Shown piece by piece: positions 1-9,035 of a stretch of DNA of 64,000 bases. Origin of the DNA: Laspinema olomoucense D3b (GTDB taxonomy: Bacteria; Cyanobacteriota; Cyanobacteriia; Cyanobacteriales; Laspinemataceae). A model generated the notes under the pieces. It saw only the letters and a list, made by a program, of their open reading frames with translations. It was not told where the DNA came from and did not search any database. The position numbers were made by a program, and so were the translations under genes. How positions within the stretch are numbered: position 1 is the stretch's first letter; every line of letters starts with the position of its first letter. The stretch covers positions 1 to 64,000 of the forward strand of contig NZ_JAMXFA010000019.1 in assembly GCF_025370785.1 (NCBI RefSeq), written 5' to 3'.

Positions 1-260
<260 letters not shown>

Positions 261-337
261 TAAAAAATGGGTGGCTTTTCAGGTAAAATTCCCTCAGCGC
301 AGAGCTACTTGGAACAGCGTTGTAGGAGGTGTTCTCA

Positions 338-1468
338 ATGTCGATGGTCAGTCTTCCCGGACTCCGATCGCTGCTTGATACGATGAGTCAACAGCGCTCT
401 TTACCGCCACTTGCGGTCCAGGCAGCGCTGAAAGCTGCTTTGCTGAAGGGATATGAGCGCTATCGTCGGACCCAAGTCCGCAACGATGAGGATTTTCCCG
501 AAGACTACTTTGAAAATTTTGCGGTCAAACTTGACCTGAAGGCGGAAGGGTTTCGGGTGATTGCGACGAAGACGGTGGTGGAGACGGTGGAGGATAGCGA
601 TCGCGAAATTCCCCTAGATTTGGCGATTAAAAAGGGGGCAAAAGTCAAACTCGGCGATCGCGTGATTGTGGATGTCACCCCCAATCAAGGAGATTTTGGG
701 CGTCTGGCTGCCTTGCAAACCAAAACGGTTCTCACTCAAAAATTGCAAGAACAGCAGTGCAAATACATTCAAGAGACGTTTGCCGATCGCAAGGGGACTG
801 TTCTTGTGGGTAAGGTCCTCAAAAGTGATGCTCGTGGGGTCGTTTTGGGGGTCAGCGGAGGTGCGGGTCACCCCCTGGTAGAAGCGGAACTTCCCAAATA
901 TGAGAAGTTGCCGAATGATGACTATCAAGAGGGTGCTCAATTCAAGGTTTATCTGAAAAAAGTCTTTGATCGCCCCAGTTCTAAACCCATGTTACGGGTT
1001 TCCCGCGCTACGAGTTATCTAGTTTCCGGTTTGTTTAGCGATCGCGTTCCGGAAATTCGACAGGCACGGGTTGAAATTAAAGGCGTGGCGCGGGATTCCA
1101 TCCCCACGAAACCAGAAATCACCCCCCGCACTAAAATTGCGGTCCATTCTCTGGATCCGGAAATCGATCCAGTGGCTGCTTGTATCGGTAAGCTAGGGGA
1201 ACATCTCAATGCGATCGCCCAGGAAATTCCTGGGGAAAAAATCGAAGTGATACCCTGGTCCGAGGACCCCGCTACCTATATTGCCAATGCCTTAGCTCCA
1301 GCACAAGTGGAAGGGGCGATCGCCCTCGATGTGGAGAATCAATCCGCTGAAGTGTTTGTTACTGCGGATCAGTTGGCAGTCGCCCTGGGGCCCGAGGACC
1401 AAAACCTCCAACTCGCCTCCCGTCTCACAGAGTGGAAAATCACCCTCAAAACCCCCCCAGAGACCTAG
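338..1468 (+). CDS. NusA-like transcription factor (divergent, stand-alone paralog)
   Basis: A 376-residue protein with the NusA domain order: an N-terminal domain beginning MSMVSLPGL as in cyanobacterial NusA, an S1 RNA-binding region around residues 145-225, and two KH regions at the C-terminus. NusA binds RNA polymerase and controls pausing, termination and antitermination. KH1 keeps a GxxG loop (GKLG near residue 285). In KH2 the usual GKEGQN is GPEDQN, so the second GxxG glycine is lost and RNA binding there is probably weakened. The ATG at 338 is chosen because a perfect AGGAGG lies eight bases upstream; a GTG at 329 overlaps that site. In cyanobacteria the main nusA normally sits in rimP-nusA-ylxR-infB. 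Here an amylase follows, which suggests a second, diverged copy, although the upstream side is not visible. Confidence 0.85.
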   Translation: MSMVSLPGLRSLLDTMSQQRSLPPLAVQAALKAALLKGYERYRRTQVRNDEDFPEDYFENFAVKLDLKAEGFRVIATKTVVETVEDSDREIPLDLAIKKGAKVKLGDRVIVDVTPNQGDFGRLAALQTKTVLTQKLQEQQCKYIQETFADRKGTVLVGKVLKSDARGVVLGVSGGAGHPLVEAELPKYEKLPNDDYQEGAQFKVYLKKVFDRPSSKPMLRVSRATSYLVSGLFSDRVPEIRQARVEIKGVARDSIPTKPEITPRTKIAVHSLDPEIDPVAACIGKLGEHLNAIAQEIPGEKIEVIPWSEDPATYIANALAPAQVEGAIALDVENQSAEVFVTADQLAVALGPEDQNLQLASRLTEWKITLKTPPET

Positions 1469-1633
1469 GGGTTCATCCACTCTAGCCAGTCGCCCCCCGA
1501 GGCATAGTTGTAGCGTCAGTTTTTGTTCCTTCAGATAGATGACTGACCTGATTTCGGGGGGTATGATTCAGGTGGTATTCAGGTACTTATACACTTAATT
1601 TTCTACCTTTTTAAACCCAGTCTCACAAAAATT

Positions 1634-3589
1634 ATGCAGCCGACTTCCAGTTCCAAAGAAGAATCTCTCACATTTGGCTTCGGCCCCTCGAATATTGACG
1701 CCTCCACCGGGGCTGAAATGACGATTCAAAAAGACGAAGAAGGAAACGAATTTGAGTTTCTATTCACCCGGGCCATTGAATTTCGTCAAGAAACCATTTA
1801 TTTTATCGTCGTAGACCGATTTTATGATGGCGACCCCACCAACAGCGAAGGCCCAAATCCTGAACTCTACGACCCCTCGGGAGAAGATTGGGGCAAATAC
1901 TGGGGGGGCGATTTACAAGGCATCATTGACAAATTAGACTATCTCAAATCCCTCGGTATCACCGCCATTTGGTTAACTCCTCTATTTGAACAAGTTGAAG
2001 CCTTATTCGTCCAACAAGCAGCCATTCACGGCTACTGGACCCGCGATTTTAAACGCCTCAATCCCCGCTTTATTGCCCCAGATGATAACCCATCTCTCAA
2101 CGCCACCCAAGACAGTCGCGATACAGTTTTTGACAAACTGATTGATGAGTTACACAAACGAGATATGAAACTAATTCTCGATATTGTCTGTAACCATAGT
2201 AACCCCGATTTTAGTGGTGTTAAAGGGGAGCTTTACGATGATGGGGTAAAAATTGCCGATTTCAATGATGATAAAGAAAACTGGTATCACCATTACGGGG
2301 AAGTCACTAACTGGGAAGATGAATGGCAGGTGCAGAACTGCGAATTAGCGGGTTTGGCTACCTTTAACGAAAATAATATCACCTATCGAAACTACATCAA
2401 ATCTGCCATTAAACAATGGCTAGATCGCGGCGTCGATGCCTTGCGAGTGGATACCATCAAACATATGCCGATCTGGTTTTGGCAGGAGTTTAACGCCGAT
2501 ATTCAGTCTCACAAGCCCGATGTATTTATCTTTGGAGAATGGATTTATAACCACCCCAATGACGAGCGATCGGTCAGCTTTGCCAATGAATCGGGAATGA
2601 CCATTCTGGACTTTGGTTTAGCCACAGCAATTCGAGAAGTATTGGCAGTTGGTGCAGAACCGGGGTTTCAAATGATCCAGTCTATTTTTGACCAGGATTA
2701 TCGCTATAATACCGCCACGGAACTGATTACCTTTATTGATAATCACGATATGCATCGGTTCCAAACCTTGAACCCGGACCCGGATCTCCTCCGTTTGGGG
2801 ATTAATTTAATTATGACCTGCCGGGGAATTCCCTGTATCTATTACGGGACCGAGCAGTATCTGCACAATGATACCAATGGGGATAATAATCCCTACGGCA
2901 ACAACGACCCCTACAACCGTCCCATGATGGAAAGCTGGGATACAGATACCCCGATTTATCGGGATATTCGTTTACTGTCGGGGGTGCGTCGTCTGAATCC
3001 TGCGGTTTCCCTAGGCAGTCAATGGAGTAAATATCTCACCGCTGATGTGTATGCCTATGTGCGCCGGTATCGGGATTCGGTGTGCTTCGTGGCGATGAAT
3101 CGTGGGGAAGCAACCACCATCGATGTTCATACTGACTTACCCGATGGGGAACATAGCTGCATTTTAACCCGCCGCAAACTGGAAGTACAGGGGGGGATGT
3201 TACATCAATTAGAACTGGGTGCTAAAGAGGCAGTCGTAATTAGTCACGTCGGGGAACGGATTAAAGGCACCGTTTTAGTGCGTGCACTTTTGAATGGACT
3301 TTCCACCAGCGTGGGTCAATATGTGGTGGTCACCGGAGATTGTCCAGAATTGGGGAATTGGGATATTACCAAAGCCTATCCTTTGGAGTATATTAACTCG
3401 AATACCTGGTTTGCGGAAATCCCCTTTGAGGAAAGTGCCGGAAAGGCGATCGCCTATAAATATGTGATTCTGTATAAAGACGAACATGGCAACGATGCCG
3501 CACTCCCCACCCGGGAAAACATCGTCTGTCGTCGCTGGTTATTAGCTGACGAAGGCACAGTGAAATGGGTTGACAAGTGGGCGAGTTGA
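1634..3589 (+). CDS. GH13 alpha-amylase/CGTase-like enzyme with C-terminal CBM20
   Basis: A 651-residue enzyme acting on alpha-1,4-glucans. The (beta/alpha)8 domain carries the GH13 motifs: DIVCNH at 183-188, GVDALRVD ending at nucleophile D273, FGEW with acid/base E302, and DNHD with stabiliser D372. The opening of the barrel (VVDRFYDGD, then YWGGDLQGI) resembles cyclodextrin glucanotransferases and maltogenic amylases (GH13_2-like). Residues from about 540 to the end look like a CBM20 starch-binding domain (VTGDCPELGNWD and a terminal W-rich strand). There is no signal peptide, so the enzyme is probably cytoplasmic and works on glycogen or maltodextrins. Whether it hydrolyses or transglycosylates cannot be read from sequence. 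It stands alone, with 165 bases before it and a convergent gene after. Confidence 0.93.
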   Translation: MQPTSSSKEESLTFGFGPSNIDASTGAEMTIQKDEEGNEFEFLFTRAIEFRQETIYFIVVDRFYDGDPTNSEGPNPELYDPSGEDWGKYWGGDLQGIIDKLDYLKSLGITAIWLTPLFEQVEALFVQQAAIHGYWTRDFKRLNPRFIAPDDNPSLNATQDSRDTVFDKLIDELHKRDMKLILDIVCNHSNPDFSGVKGELYDDGVKIADFNDDKENWYHHYGEVTNWEDEWQVQNCELAGLATFNENNITYRNYIKSAIKQWLDRGVDALRVDTIKHMPIWFWQEFNADIQSHKPDVFIFGEWIYNHPNDERSVSFANESGMTILDFGLATAIREVLAVGAEPGFQMIQSIFDQDYRYNTATELITFIDNHDMHRFQTLNPDPDLLRLGINLIMTCRGIPCIYYGTEQYLHNDTNGDNNPYGNNDPYNRPMMESWDTDTPIYRDIRLLSGVRRLNPAVSLGSQWSKYLTADVYAYVRRYRDSVCFVAMNRGEATTIDVHTDLPDGEHSCILTRRKLEVQGGMLHQLELGAKEAVVISHVGERIKGTVLVRALLNGLSTSVGQYVVVTGDCPELGNWDITKAYPLEYINSNTWFAEIPFEESAGKAIAYKYVILYKDEHGNDAALPTRENIVCRRWLLADEGTVKWVDKWAS

Positions 3590-3709
3590 GGGAATAGAGG
3601 GGCCAATTAGCTGGGGATACTGTATGGATAAGAAAACCAGTTACTTGGCCCTTGAATCTCATCAGGTACTAATCTTGTGGTGTTTTTAAATCACCGCTTG
3701 TTATTGCTC

Positions 3710-4153
3710 CTACAAAATCGTTAAATAGGTTTCGGTAGGGCTAATTGGCAAGGGTTTGAGAGTTTGATTTTTTAAGTCTATTTCTAATCCCAAAGATTCT
3801 AGGGGGATCACGCCTAAAAGGGCGTCTCCTCCTCCGGGTAACTCCAAGCATTCAAAGGTTCCTTCTCGGTCAAACATAGACAGGGTGGCATCTCGAAATA
3901 TTCGCGCTTTGCCAATGCCCATTGCGGTAGCAACGTCTACTTCTTTGAGGAGTTTTAGTCCCAGTTTGGCAATGGCCTGGGGGGGTAAACACAAGGTTGT
4001 TGCCCCAGTATCTACTAAAACATTGGGCAGAGTGATGGACCGAACTTGGTCTGGGGTAATTGTTCCATCTTCGGCTCGAATTTGGTCGGCGCGATTGATA
4101 ATTGTTAAAGTGGCAAAAACTTTTCCCATGTTCTTTTGATTGGCTTCAGACAT
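3710..4153 (-). CDS. retropepsin-like (clan AA) aspartic protease domain protein
   Basis: A 147-residue protein with the signature LVDTGATTLCLP near residues 46-57; the Asp-Thr-Gly is the catalytic triad of retroviral-type aspartic proteases, which act as dimers. A second family motif, an LLGxxxLxxxxLxID-like stretch, is present as LLGVIPLESLGLEID near 111-125. Such single-domain proteins are common and mostly uncharacterised in cyanobacteria. No signal peptide or membrane segment is seen. It is convergent with the amylase and has no evident operon partner. Target unknown. Confidence 0.82.
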   Translation of the reverse strand: MSEANQKNMGKVFATLTIINRADQIRAEDGTITPDQVRSITLPNVLVDTGATTLCLPPQAIAKLGLKLLKEVDVATAMGIGKARIFRDATLSMFDREGTFECLELPGGGDALLGVIPLESLGLEIDLKNQTLKPLPISPTETYLTIL

Positions 4154-4286
4154 TTAGATCTCCCCCTAAATAGTTGGAGTAATTTATTGATTTATTATAG
4201 CTTGAAAATCATAAATTTTATTTCATAAAAATTAGAGCTATTTACTGCTTTTATCGCATCGAACTTATGGCAGTACAGTAGGGGCT

Positions 4287-4444
4287 AGAAACCGGTTTTT
4301 TTGCAGAGTCTTTGGTAAAGTTGGTTAAATTTTGGCAAAAACCCGGTTTCTGGTAGCTTGGAGTTGGATTGTGGGGGTTAGAAACCGGGTTTTTTGCAGA
4401 GTCTTTGGTAAAGTTGGTTAAATTTTGGTAAAAACCCGGTTTCT
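4287..4444. repeat. two direct copies of a 65-bp AGAAACCGG hairpin element
   Basis: Copies at 4287-4351 and 4380-4444 are nearly identical. Each begins AGAAACCGG(G)TTTTTT and ends AAAACCCGGTTTCT, so each can fold into a hairpin with about 15-bp arms. The 463-base gap 4154-4616 contains these two copies and AT-rich sequence before the first; I see no gene in it. Related AGAAACC/GGTTTCT inverted repeats occur at 34640-34706 and 63573-63641. Confidence 0.8.
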
Positions 4445-4616
4445 GGGTTGGGGGATTTTTAGTCTTTCTCTGTAAAAGCGCCCTACTGTTCCCACATCTG
4501 TTCTAATTGCTGGGGTGTTCCAGTTGGCAAACTGTCCCCCTGGACCCATACCGGATCAAACCGACCCATCAATATTAAACTCTTAGAGACATCTTTATTT
4601 TTAGAGGTTAATAGCG

Positions 4617-6623
4617 ATGAGTCAGATTGCTTATTCAACCGATACCACTATCAGCGATCGCGAACGGGGGTATTTACAGCTACCCCCGGATTATAAGGCG
4701 ATTCAATCGATGCCGGAAGTGTGGCCCCTGGCCCGATCGCAGTTTGGCAATACCCTGGCATTATGTGACCCTCATGCTAAACCCGTGATTGAGTTGACGT
4801 TTGGTCAATTATGCGAGCAAATTCAACAGTTTGCCGCTGGGGTGCAATCCTTGGGATTACCGGCGATCGCCGACAATCTCCCCCCCCGAGTCGCCCTCTT
4901 TTCTAACGATAGTCCCCGCTGGATGATTGCGGACCAAGGACTACTCACAGCAGGTGCAGCGGATGTGGTGCGCGGTTCCGATGCCGATCGCGAGGAACTG
5001 CTGTTTATTCTCCAAAATAGCGGTAGTATGGGTTTGGTGGTGGAAAATCTCGCCTTACTCAAAAAACTCCGCCCACAACTCGATGACTTACCCATCCAGT
5101 GGATTATCTATCTCTCCGATGAACCCCTGCCTACGGATGATACTTTGCCGGTAAAAATTTTATCCTTTCAACAGGTGATGGCAAAAGGGGCCGGTTTTAC
5201 ATTGCAACCCGTCACCCTCACCCGGGAGACTCTGGCAACCTTAATCTACACCTCCGGGACCACGGGTAAACCCAAAGGTGTGATGCTGAGTCACGGGAAT
5301 CTGTTGCATCAAATCGAGAACCTGCCGACAATTTTGCAACCGGAACCCGGCGATCGCATCATTACCATTCTCCCGACTTGGCACAGTTTCGGACGCATGG
5401 GGCAATACTTTCTCCTCTCCCGAGGTTGCAGTCAATTTTACACGAATATTCGTTATCTCAAAGCCGATTTAAAAGAATATCACCCCAAATATACTTTTGG
5501 TGTTCCCCGCCTCTGGGAATCGATTTATGAAGGGGTACAGAAGCAATTTCGGGAACAACCCGCCAATCGCCAAAAACTGGTTAAAACCTTTTTTGGTTTC
5601 TCTCAAAACTATATAGAAGCGGGTCGGGTTTTGCAGGGATTGCAGTTGCAACTCGAACCCGCTTCCGGGAGTGAAAAACTCCGGGCAGCAATTAAACGGG
5701 CGGTGTTTTGGCCCCTCCACGCCTTGGGCGATCGCCTCGTTTATAATAAAGTCCGCCAAGCAACCGGGGGTCAACTCAAATATGTGATTAGTGGCGGCGG
5801 GTCCCTCGCCATGCATATCGAAAATTTCTTTGAAATTATTGGCATTGATGTACTGGTGGGGTATGGGTTAACCGAAACCACCCCAGTCTTGACAGCGCGC
5901 AGGCATTGGCAGAATCTGCGGGGTTCTGCGGGTCGTCCCATTCCCTACACCGAACTGCTAATTGTCCACCCTGAAACCCGCAAACCCCTACAAACCGGGG
6001 AACGAGGGTTAGTCTTGGCGCGGGGTCCTCAAATTATGCAGGGGTATTACCAAAATCCTGAAGCGACAAGCAAGGCGATCGACCCCGACGGATGGTTTGA
6101 TACCGGGGATTTGGGGTGGTTGACTCCCGGCAATGATTTAGTCCTCACGGGTCGCGCTAAAGATACCATTGTCTTAACCAACGGGGAAAATATCGAACCC
6201 CAACCGATTGAAGATGCCTGTATCCGCAGTCCTTATATTGACCAAATGATGCTCGTGGGTCAGGACCAAAAGTGCCTCGGGGCCTTGATTGTGCCGAATT
6301 TTGAAGCCCTGCAACAGTGGGCCTTGTCCCAAAACCTCTCCCTGCGTCTGCCGGAGAATGTTTCCCCAGGCAATCCGCCTGCAGCATCCGGAACCACAGA
6401 AATTGACCTCTCCAGTCCCGAGGTTGAGAACCTGTTCCGCCAGGAGTTAAATCGGGAGGTGAAAAACCGTCCAGGATTTCGTCCTGATGACCGCATTGGA
6501 CCCTTCTCCCTGTTGAGTGAACCGTTTTCGATGGACAATGGAATGCTCACCCAAACCCTTAAAATTAAACGGCCCGTGATTACTGAACGTTACGGCGATC
6601 GCATTGACAAAATGTTCGTTTAA
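4617..6623 (+). CDS. aas: acyl-ACP synthetase / long-chain fatty acid ligase (AMP-forming)
   Basis: A 668-residue ANL-superfamily adenylating enzyme. The P-loop motif YTSGTTGKPKGVMLSHGN is near residues 211-228, the YGLTET motif near 419-424, and the GWFDTGD and TGRAKD hinge motifs near 491-514. The overall sequence follows the cyanobacterial family typified by Synechocystis slr1609, which activates free fatty acids to acyl-ACP for recycling or elongation at membranes. CoA rather than ACP use cannot be excluded. The length fits the family. The start at 4617 has only a weak ribosome-binding site (AGAGGTTA). The family also carries a large insertion between motifs, as seen here. A hairpin terminator follows at 6631-6662. 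Confidence 0.92.
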   Translation: MSQIAYSTDTTISDRERGYLQLPPDYKAIQSMPEVWPLARSQFGNTLALCDPHAKPVIELTFGQLCEQIQQFAAGVQSLGLPAIADNLPPRVALFSNDSPRWMIADQGLLTAGAADVVRGSDADREELLFILQNSGSMGLVVENLALLKKLRPQLDDLPIQWIIYLSDEPLPTDDTLPVKILSFQQVMAKGAGFTLQPVTLTRETLATLIYTSGTTGKPKGVMLSHGNLLHQIENLPTILQPEPGDRIITILPTWHSFGRMGQYFLLSRGCSQFYTNIRYLKADLKEYHPKYTFGVPRLWESIYEGVQKQFREQPANRQKLVKTFFGFSQNYIEAGRVLQGLQLQLEPASGSEKLRAAIKRAVFWPLHALGDRLVYNKVRQATGGQLKYVISGGGSLAMHIENFFEIIGIDVLVGYGLTETTPVLTARRHWQNLRGSAGRPIPYTELLIVHPETRKPLQTGERGLVLARGPQIMQGYYQNPEATSKAIDPDGWFDTGDLGWLTPGNDLVLTGRAKDTIVLTNGENIEPQPIEDACIRSPYIDQMMLVGQDQKCLGALIVPNFEALQQWALSQNLSLRLPENVSPGNPPAASGTTEIDLSSPEVENLFRQELNREVKNRPGFRPDDRIGPFSLLSEPFSMDNGMLTQTLKIKRPVITERYGDRIDKMFV

Positions 6624-6630
6624 GCCCGAT

Positions 6631-6662
6631 TAGCCCCGTGGTATGGTAGCATAACGGGGCTA
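6631..6662 (+). terminator. hairpin terminator after aas
   Basis: TAGCCCCGT (6631-6639) pairs with ACGGGGCTA (6654-6662) around a 14-base loop and is followed by a short ATTTTA stretch, starting eight bases after the aas stop codon. The T-run is short, so termination may be partial. Confidence 0.6.
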
Positions 6663-6708
6663 ATTTTAGGCCAATTTTCCACTTAAACCTTTATTTAGGT
6701 CACCTAAT

Positions 6709-7158
6709 ATGGATGTCTCTAACTCGAAATTACTTCTGAAGCGCAATACCATTATCAAAGCGATCGTTACCCCGCGCTGGAAAGAAGAAGTCCAGCAGCA
6801 ACTCCAAGGACAAATCAATCAAATTGATACGCAACTCCAGCAGCTTGAAATGCAAGCCCAGCAGATGATTTTTGAGATCCAAAAGCAGAGCATTCAACCC
6901 CCCGGGCCGCAAGTCCAGCAACAAATCGAATCAGTGAAAATGCAGGCCAATCAACGACAAAGAGAAATGCTGGATCAGAAAAATCAAATTCTCCAAAATT
7001 TGCAACAAGTCCAGACTTTGGAAATGGGTCAAGAAGTTGCCAGCGGACAAATGGATAGTTTTTTCTATCTGGAACGCGGCGAGGATTTAATCAAAAAAAT
7101 GCAGGTAGAAGTCGTGTTGCGCGATGGCGTTGTTGAGGAAATTCGCGGCGACTTGTAG
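6709..7158 (+). CDS. YlqD family protein
   Basis: A 149-residue, glutamine-rich, largely coiled-coil protein (residues about 20-115) with the conserved start LLLKRNTIIKAIVTPRWKEE and conserved end EVVLRDGVVEEIRGDL of the YlqD family. The family is widespread in cyanobacteria and Firmicutes, but its function is unknown. There is no signal peptide or membrane segment. It lies 85 bases downstream of aas, separated by a hairpin, so co-transcription is uncertain. A heptamer repeat array begins directly at its stop codon. Confidence 0.88.
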   Translation: MDVSNSKLLLKRNTIIKAIVTPRWKEEVQQQLQGQINQIDTQLQQLEMQAQQMIFEIQKQSIQPPGPQVQQQIESVKMQANQRQREMLDQKNQILQNLQQVQTLEMGQEVASGQMDSFFYLERGEDLIKKMQVEVVLRDGVVEEIRGDL

Positions 7159-7210
7159 TTGGTCATTGGTCATTGGTCATTGGTCTTTTATCCTTGGATC
7201 ATTGGTCATT
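7159..7210. repeat. TTGGTCA heptamer array
   Basis: Several copies of TTGGTCA / TTGGATC-type heptamers follow immediately after the ylqD stop codon. The same heptamer recurs after yggT at 39176-39235 and in inverted form before the accC stop at 39373-39420. Cyanobacteria are known for short tandemly repeated heptamers of this kind. Confidence 0.8.
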
Positions 7211-7211
7211 T

Positions 7212-7386
7212 ATCCTCGTGACGTGGCTGAAGCCGCGTCATGTACTCTTGGCGGCTCTGCCGCCTGTAGCTTTGGTAAGGAGTTGAAGCTGTTACAGGGA
7301 CAATAGGCAGTTTAAGCGCCTGATGATCGGGGACTGGAGGCAGAGCCTCCAGAATGCGTGACGCAGCAGAGCAACGTCACGAGGAT
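7212..7386. mobile_element. 175-bp MITE-like element with perfect 13-bp terminal inverted repeats
   Basis: ATCCTCGTGACGT (7212-7224) and ACGTCACGAGGAT (7374-7386) are perfect inverted repeats bounding 175 bases. Inside lie further hairpins: TGACG..CGTCA around 7219-7240, GGCGGCTCTGCCGCC around 7251-7265, CTGGAGGCAGAGCCTCCAG around 7334-7352, and TGCGTGACGCA around 7355-7365. There is no coding capacity. The structure suggests a non-autonomous element or a mobile RNA-like repeat. The rest of the 386-base gap 7159-7544 is the heptamer array before it and a G-rich stretch plus the E2 promoter region after it. Confidence 0.6.
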
Positions 7387-7544
7387 GAGGGTATAGGGAG
7401 GATGGGGAGGATGGGGGTGGAGGGAAATATAGTAGATGCTGTATCCTCTCGGGTGCAAATCAGGGGAGATTTTCGCGGGGGACGGATCAAGGTAGAATAA
7501 AAACTTGCTTTATTTTAGTTTTGAGCGTCGAAAAGAAGCTACCT

Positions 7545-8819
7545 ATGATTAACGAAGTGTTCATGCCTGCTCTGAGTTCCACGATGACCGAAGGCAAAAT
7601 TGTCTCTTGGGAAAAAGCGCCGGGGGACAAAGTGGAGAAGGGCGAAACAGTGGTGGTGGTGGAGTCTGACAAAGCAGACATGGACGTAGAGTCCTTCTAT
7701 GAAGGCTATCTCGCTACGATCCTCGTCCCCGCCGGGGAAGCGGCCCCCGTGGGTGCGCCGATCGCTTTGTTAGCTGAAACGGAAGCGGAAATCGAACAGG
7801 CAAAGCAGCAAGGGGCGAACCTCAGCAATAAATCGGCTCAACCGGCAGCCCCGGCTGAGTCTACCCCATCCCCTACACCCGAACCGGCAATGGCTACGGC
7901 TGCTGCGACTACCAGTCGTCAAAATGGTCGGGCGGTTGCCTCTCCTCGGGCCAAAAAATTAGCCAAGGAATACAAAGTGGACTTGGCAACCCTCTCCGGC
8001 AGTGGTCCTTTTGGTCGGATTGTGGCGGAAGATGTAGAAGCGGCTGCAGGTAAGGCCCCAGCAGCGATCGCCACCCCACCCCAACCCACGGTAGCAGCCC
8101 CCCCCAGAATTCCCACCCAGGCAGTCCAGGCGGCCCCGGCAGCCTCGGGAGATGTGGTCCCCTTCAATACCCTGCAAAATGCGGTAGTCCGGAATATGGT
8201 GGCGTCATTACAGGTGCCGATTTTCCATGTGGGCTATACGATTACAACGGATCAGTTAGACAAGCTCTACAAACAGATTAAGTCAAAAGGGGTGACCATG
8301 ACTGCCCTGCTGGCAAAAGCAGTGGCCCTCACTTTACAGAAACATCCCTTAGTCAATGCCAGTTGTGTGGAGGGAGGCATCCAACATCATGGCAATATCA
8401 ATATTGCGGTTGCGGTGGCAATGGGAGATGGCGGTTTAATTACGCCGGTTCTGCAAAATGCCGACCAAATGGATATTTACTCCCTGTCTCGCGCTTGGAA
8501 GGATTTGGTGGAACGCGCCCGAGTTAAACAGTTACAACCGGCGGAGTATAATAGCGGGACTTTTACCCTGTCTAATTTGGGAATGTATGGGGTCGATAGC
8601 TTTGATGCAATTCTGCCTCCGGGTCAGGGTGCAATTCTCGCCATTGGTGGGGCAAAAAATCAGGTGGTTGCCACGGAAGATGGCATGATGGGGGTCCGGC
8701 GACAAATGCGGGTCAATATTACCTGTGACCACCGGATTATCTATGGTGCGGATGCTGCCGCCTTCCTACAAGATTTAGCGAAGTTGATTGAAACGAATAC
8801 TCAATCTCTCACAATGTAG
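7545..8819 (+). CDS. pdhC: pyruvate dehydrogenase E2, dihydrolipoamide acetyltransferase
   Basis: A 424-residue E2 subunit that transfers the acetyl group from E1-bound hydroxyethyl-TPP via lipoate to CoA. The lipoyl domain spans residues 1-80 with lipoylated K43 in ESDKADMDVES. A flexible Ala/Pro linker precedes an E3-binding domain (about 129-165, SPRAKKLAKEY) and a catalytic domain from about 205. The active-site motif is DHRIIYGAD, as in plastid and cyanobacterial E2, rather than the DHRxxDG of mitochondrial E2. The ATG at 7545 is chosen because family members start MIxEVFMPALSSTMTEG; an upstream TTG at 7521 would add eight unconserved residues. The gene is monocistronic here, apart from E1 and E3 genes, as is common in cyanobacteria. 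Confidence 0.93.
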   Translation: MINEVFMPALSSTMTEGKIVSWEKAPGDKVEKGETVVVVESDKADMDVESFYEGYLATILVPAGEAAPVGAPIALLAETEAEIEQAKQQGANLSNKSAQPAAPAESTPSPTPEPAMATAAATTSRQNGRAVASPRAKKLAKEYKVDLATLSGSGPFGRIVAEDVEAAAGKAPAAIATPPQPTVAAPPRIPTQAVQAAPAASGDVVPFNTLQNAVVRNMVASLQVPIFHVGYTITTDQLDKLYKQIKSKGVTMTALLAKAVALTLQKHPLVNASCVEGGIQHHGNINIAVAVAMGDGGLITPVLQNADQMDIYSLSRAWKDLVERARVKQLQPAEYNSGTFTLSNLGMYGVDSFDAILPPGQGAILAIGGAKNQVVATEDGMMGVRRQMRVNITCDHRIIYGADAAAFLQDLAKLIETNTQSLTM

Positions 8820-8849
8820 GGATTGATTGAGGGAAGAGTTGCAACAACC

Positions 8850-8975
8850 GGCGGGGGATCAATCCCCCGCCTAACAGAATAAAGTCGTCTAAAGACGACT
8901 AAAAGTCTTCTTCAGTGGGGTTTTTAGTCGGGTTTAACCGACTTTAGCTATGAGGTGGGGGATTTATCCCCCGCC
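8850..8975. repeat. 126-bp element of four consecutive palindromes
   Basis: Four perfect or near-perfect hairpins follow each other: GGCGGGGGAT/ATCCCCCGCC (8850-8871), AGTCGTCT/AGACGACT (8883-8900), AGTCGG/CCGACT (8926-8943) and GGTGGGGGAT/ATCCCCCGCC (8954-8975). The outer two are copies of each other, so the whole element is nearly symmetrical. It lies between pdhC and the ROK kinase and could form a cruciform or act as transcript-end hairpins. No coding capacity. Confidence 0.75.
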
Positions 8976-9035
8976 GGAGTTGAGAAGGGTGCAAGATGTC
9001 AGTGAGAGTTCTTCATTCCTCATCCTAATAGTGCA

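Noticed and set aside
3710-4153. Retroelement-derived gene, because of the retropepsin motif
   Set aside because: No reverse transcriptase or integrase is nearby, and such stand-alone clan AA proteins are common in cyanobacterial chromosomes.
7159-7386. Complete insertion sequence
   Set aside because: No transposase reading frame exists within or beside the inverted ends.
7545-8819. Missing catalytic Asp in E2 (DHRIIYG instead of DHRxxDG)
   Set aside because: This form is normal in cyanobacterial and plastid E2 proteins, so it is not a defect.
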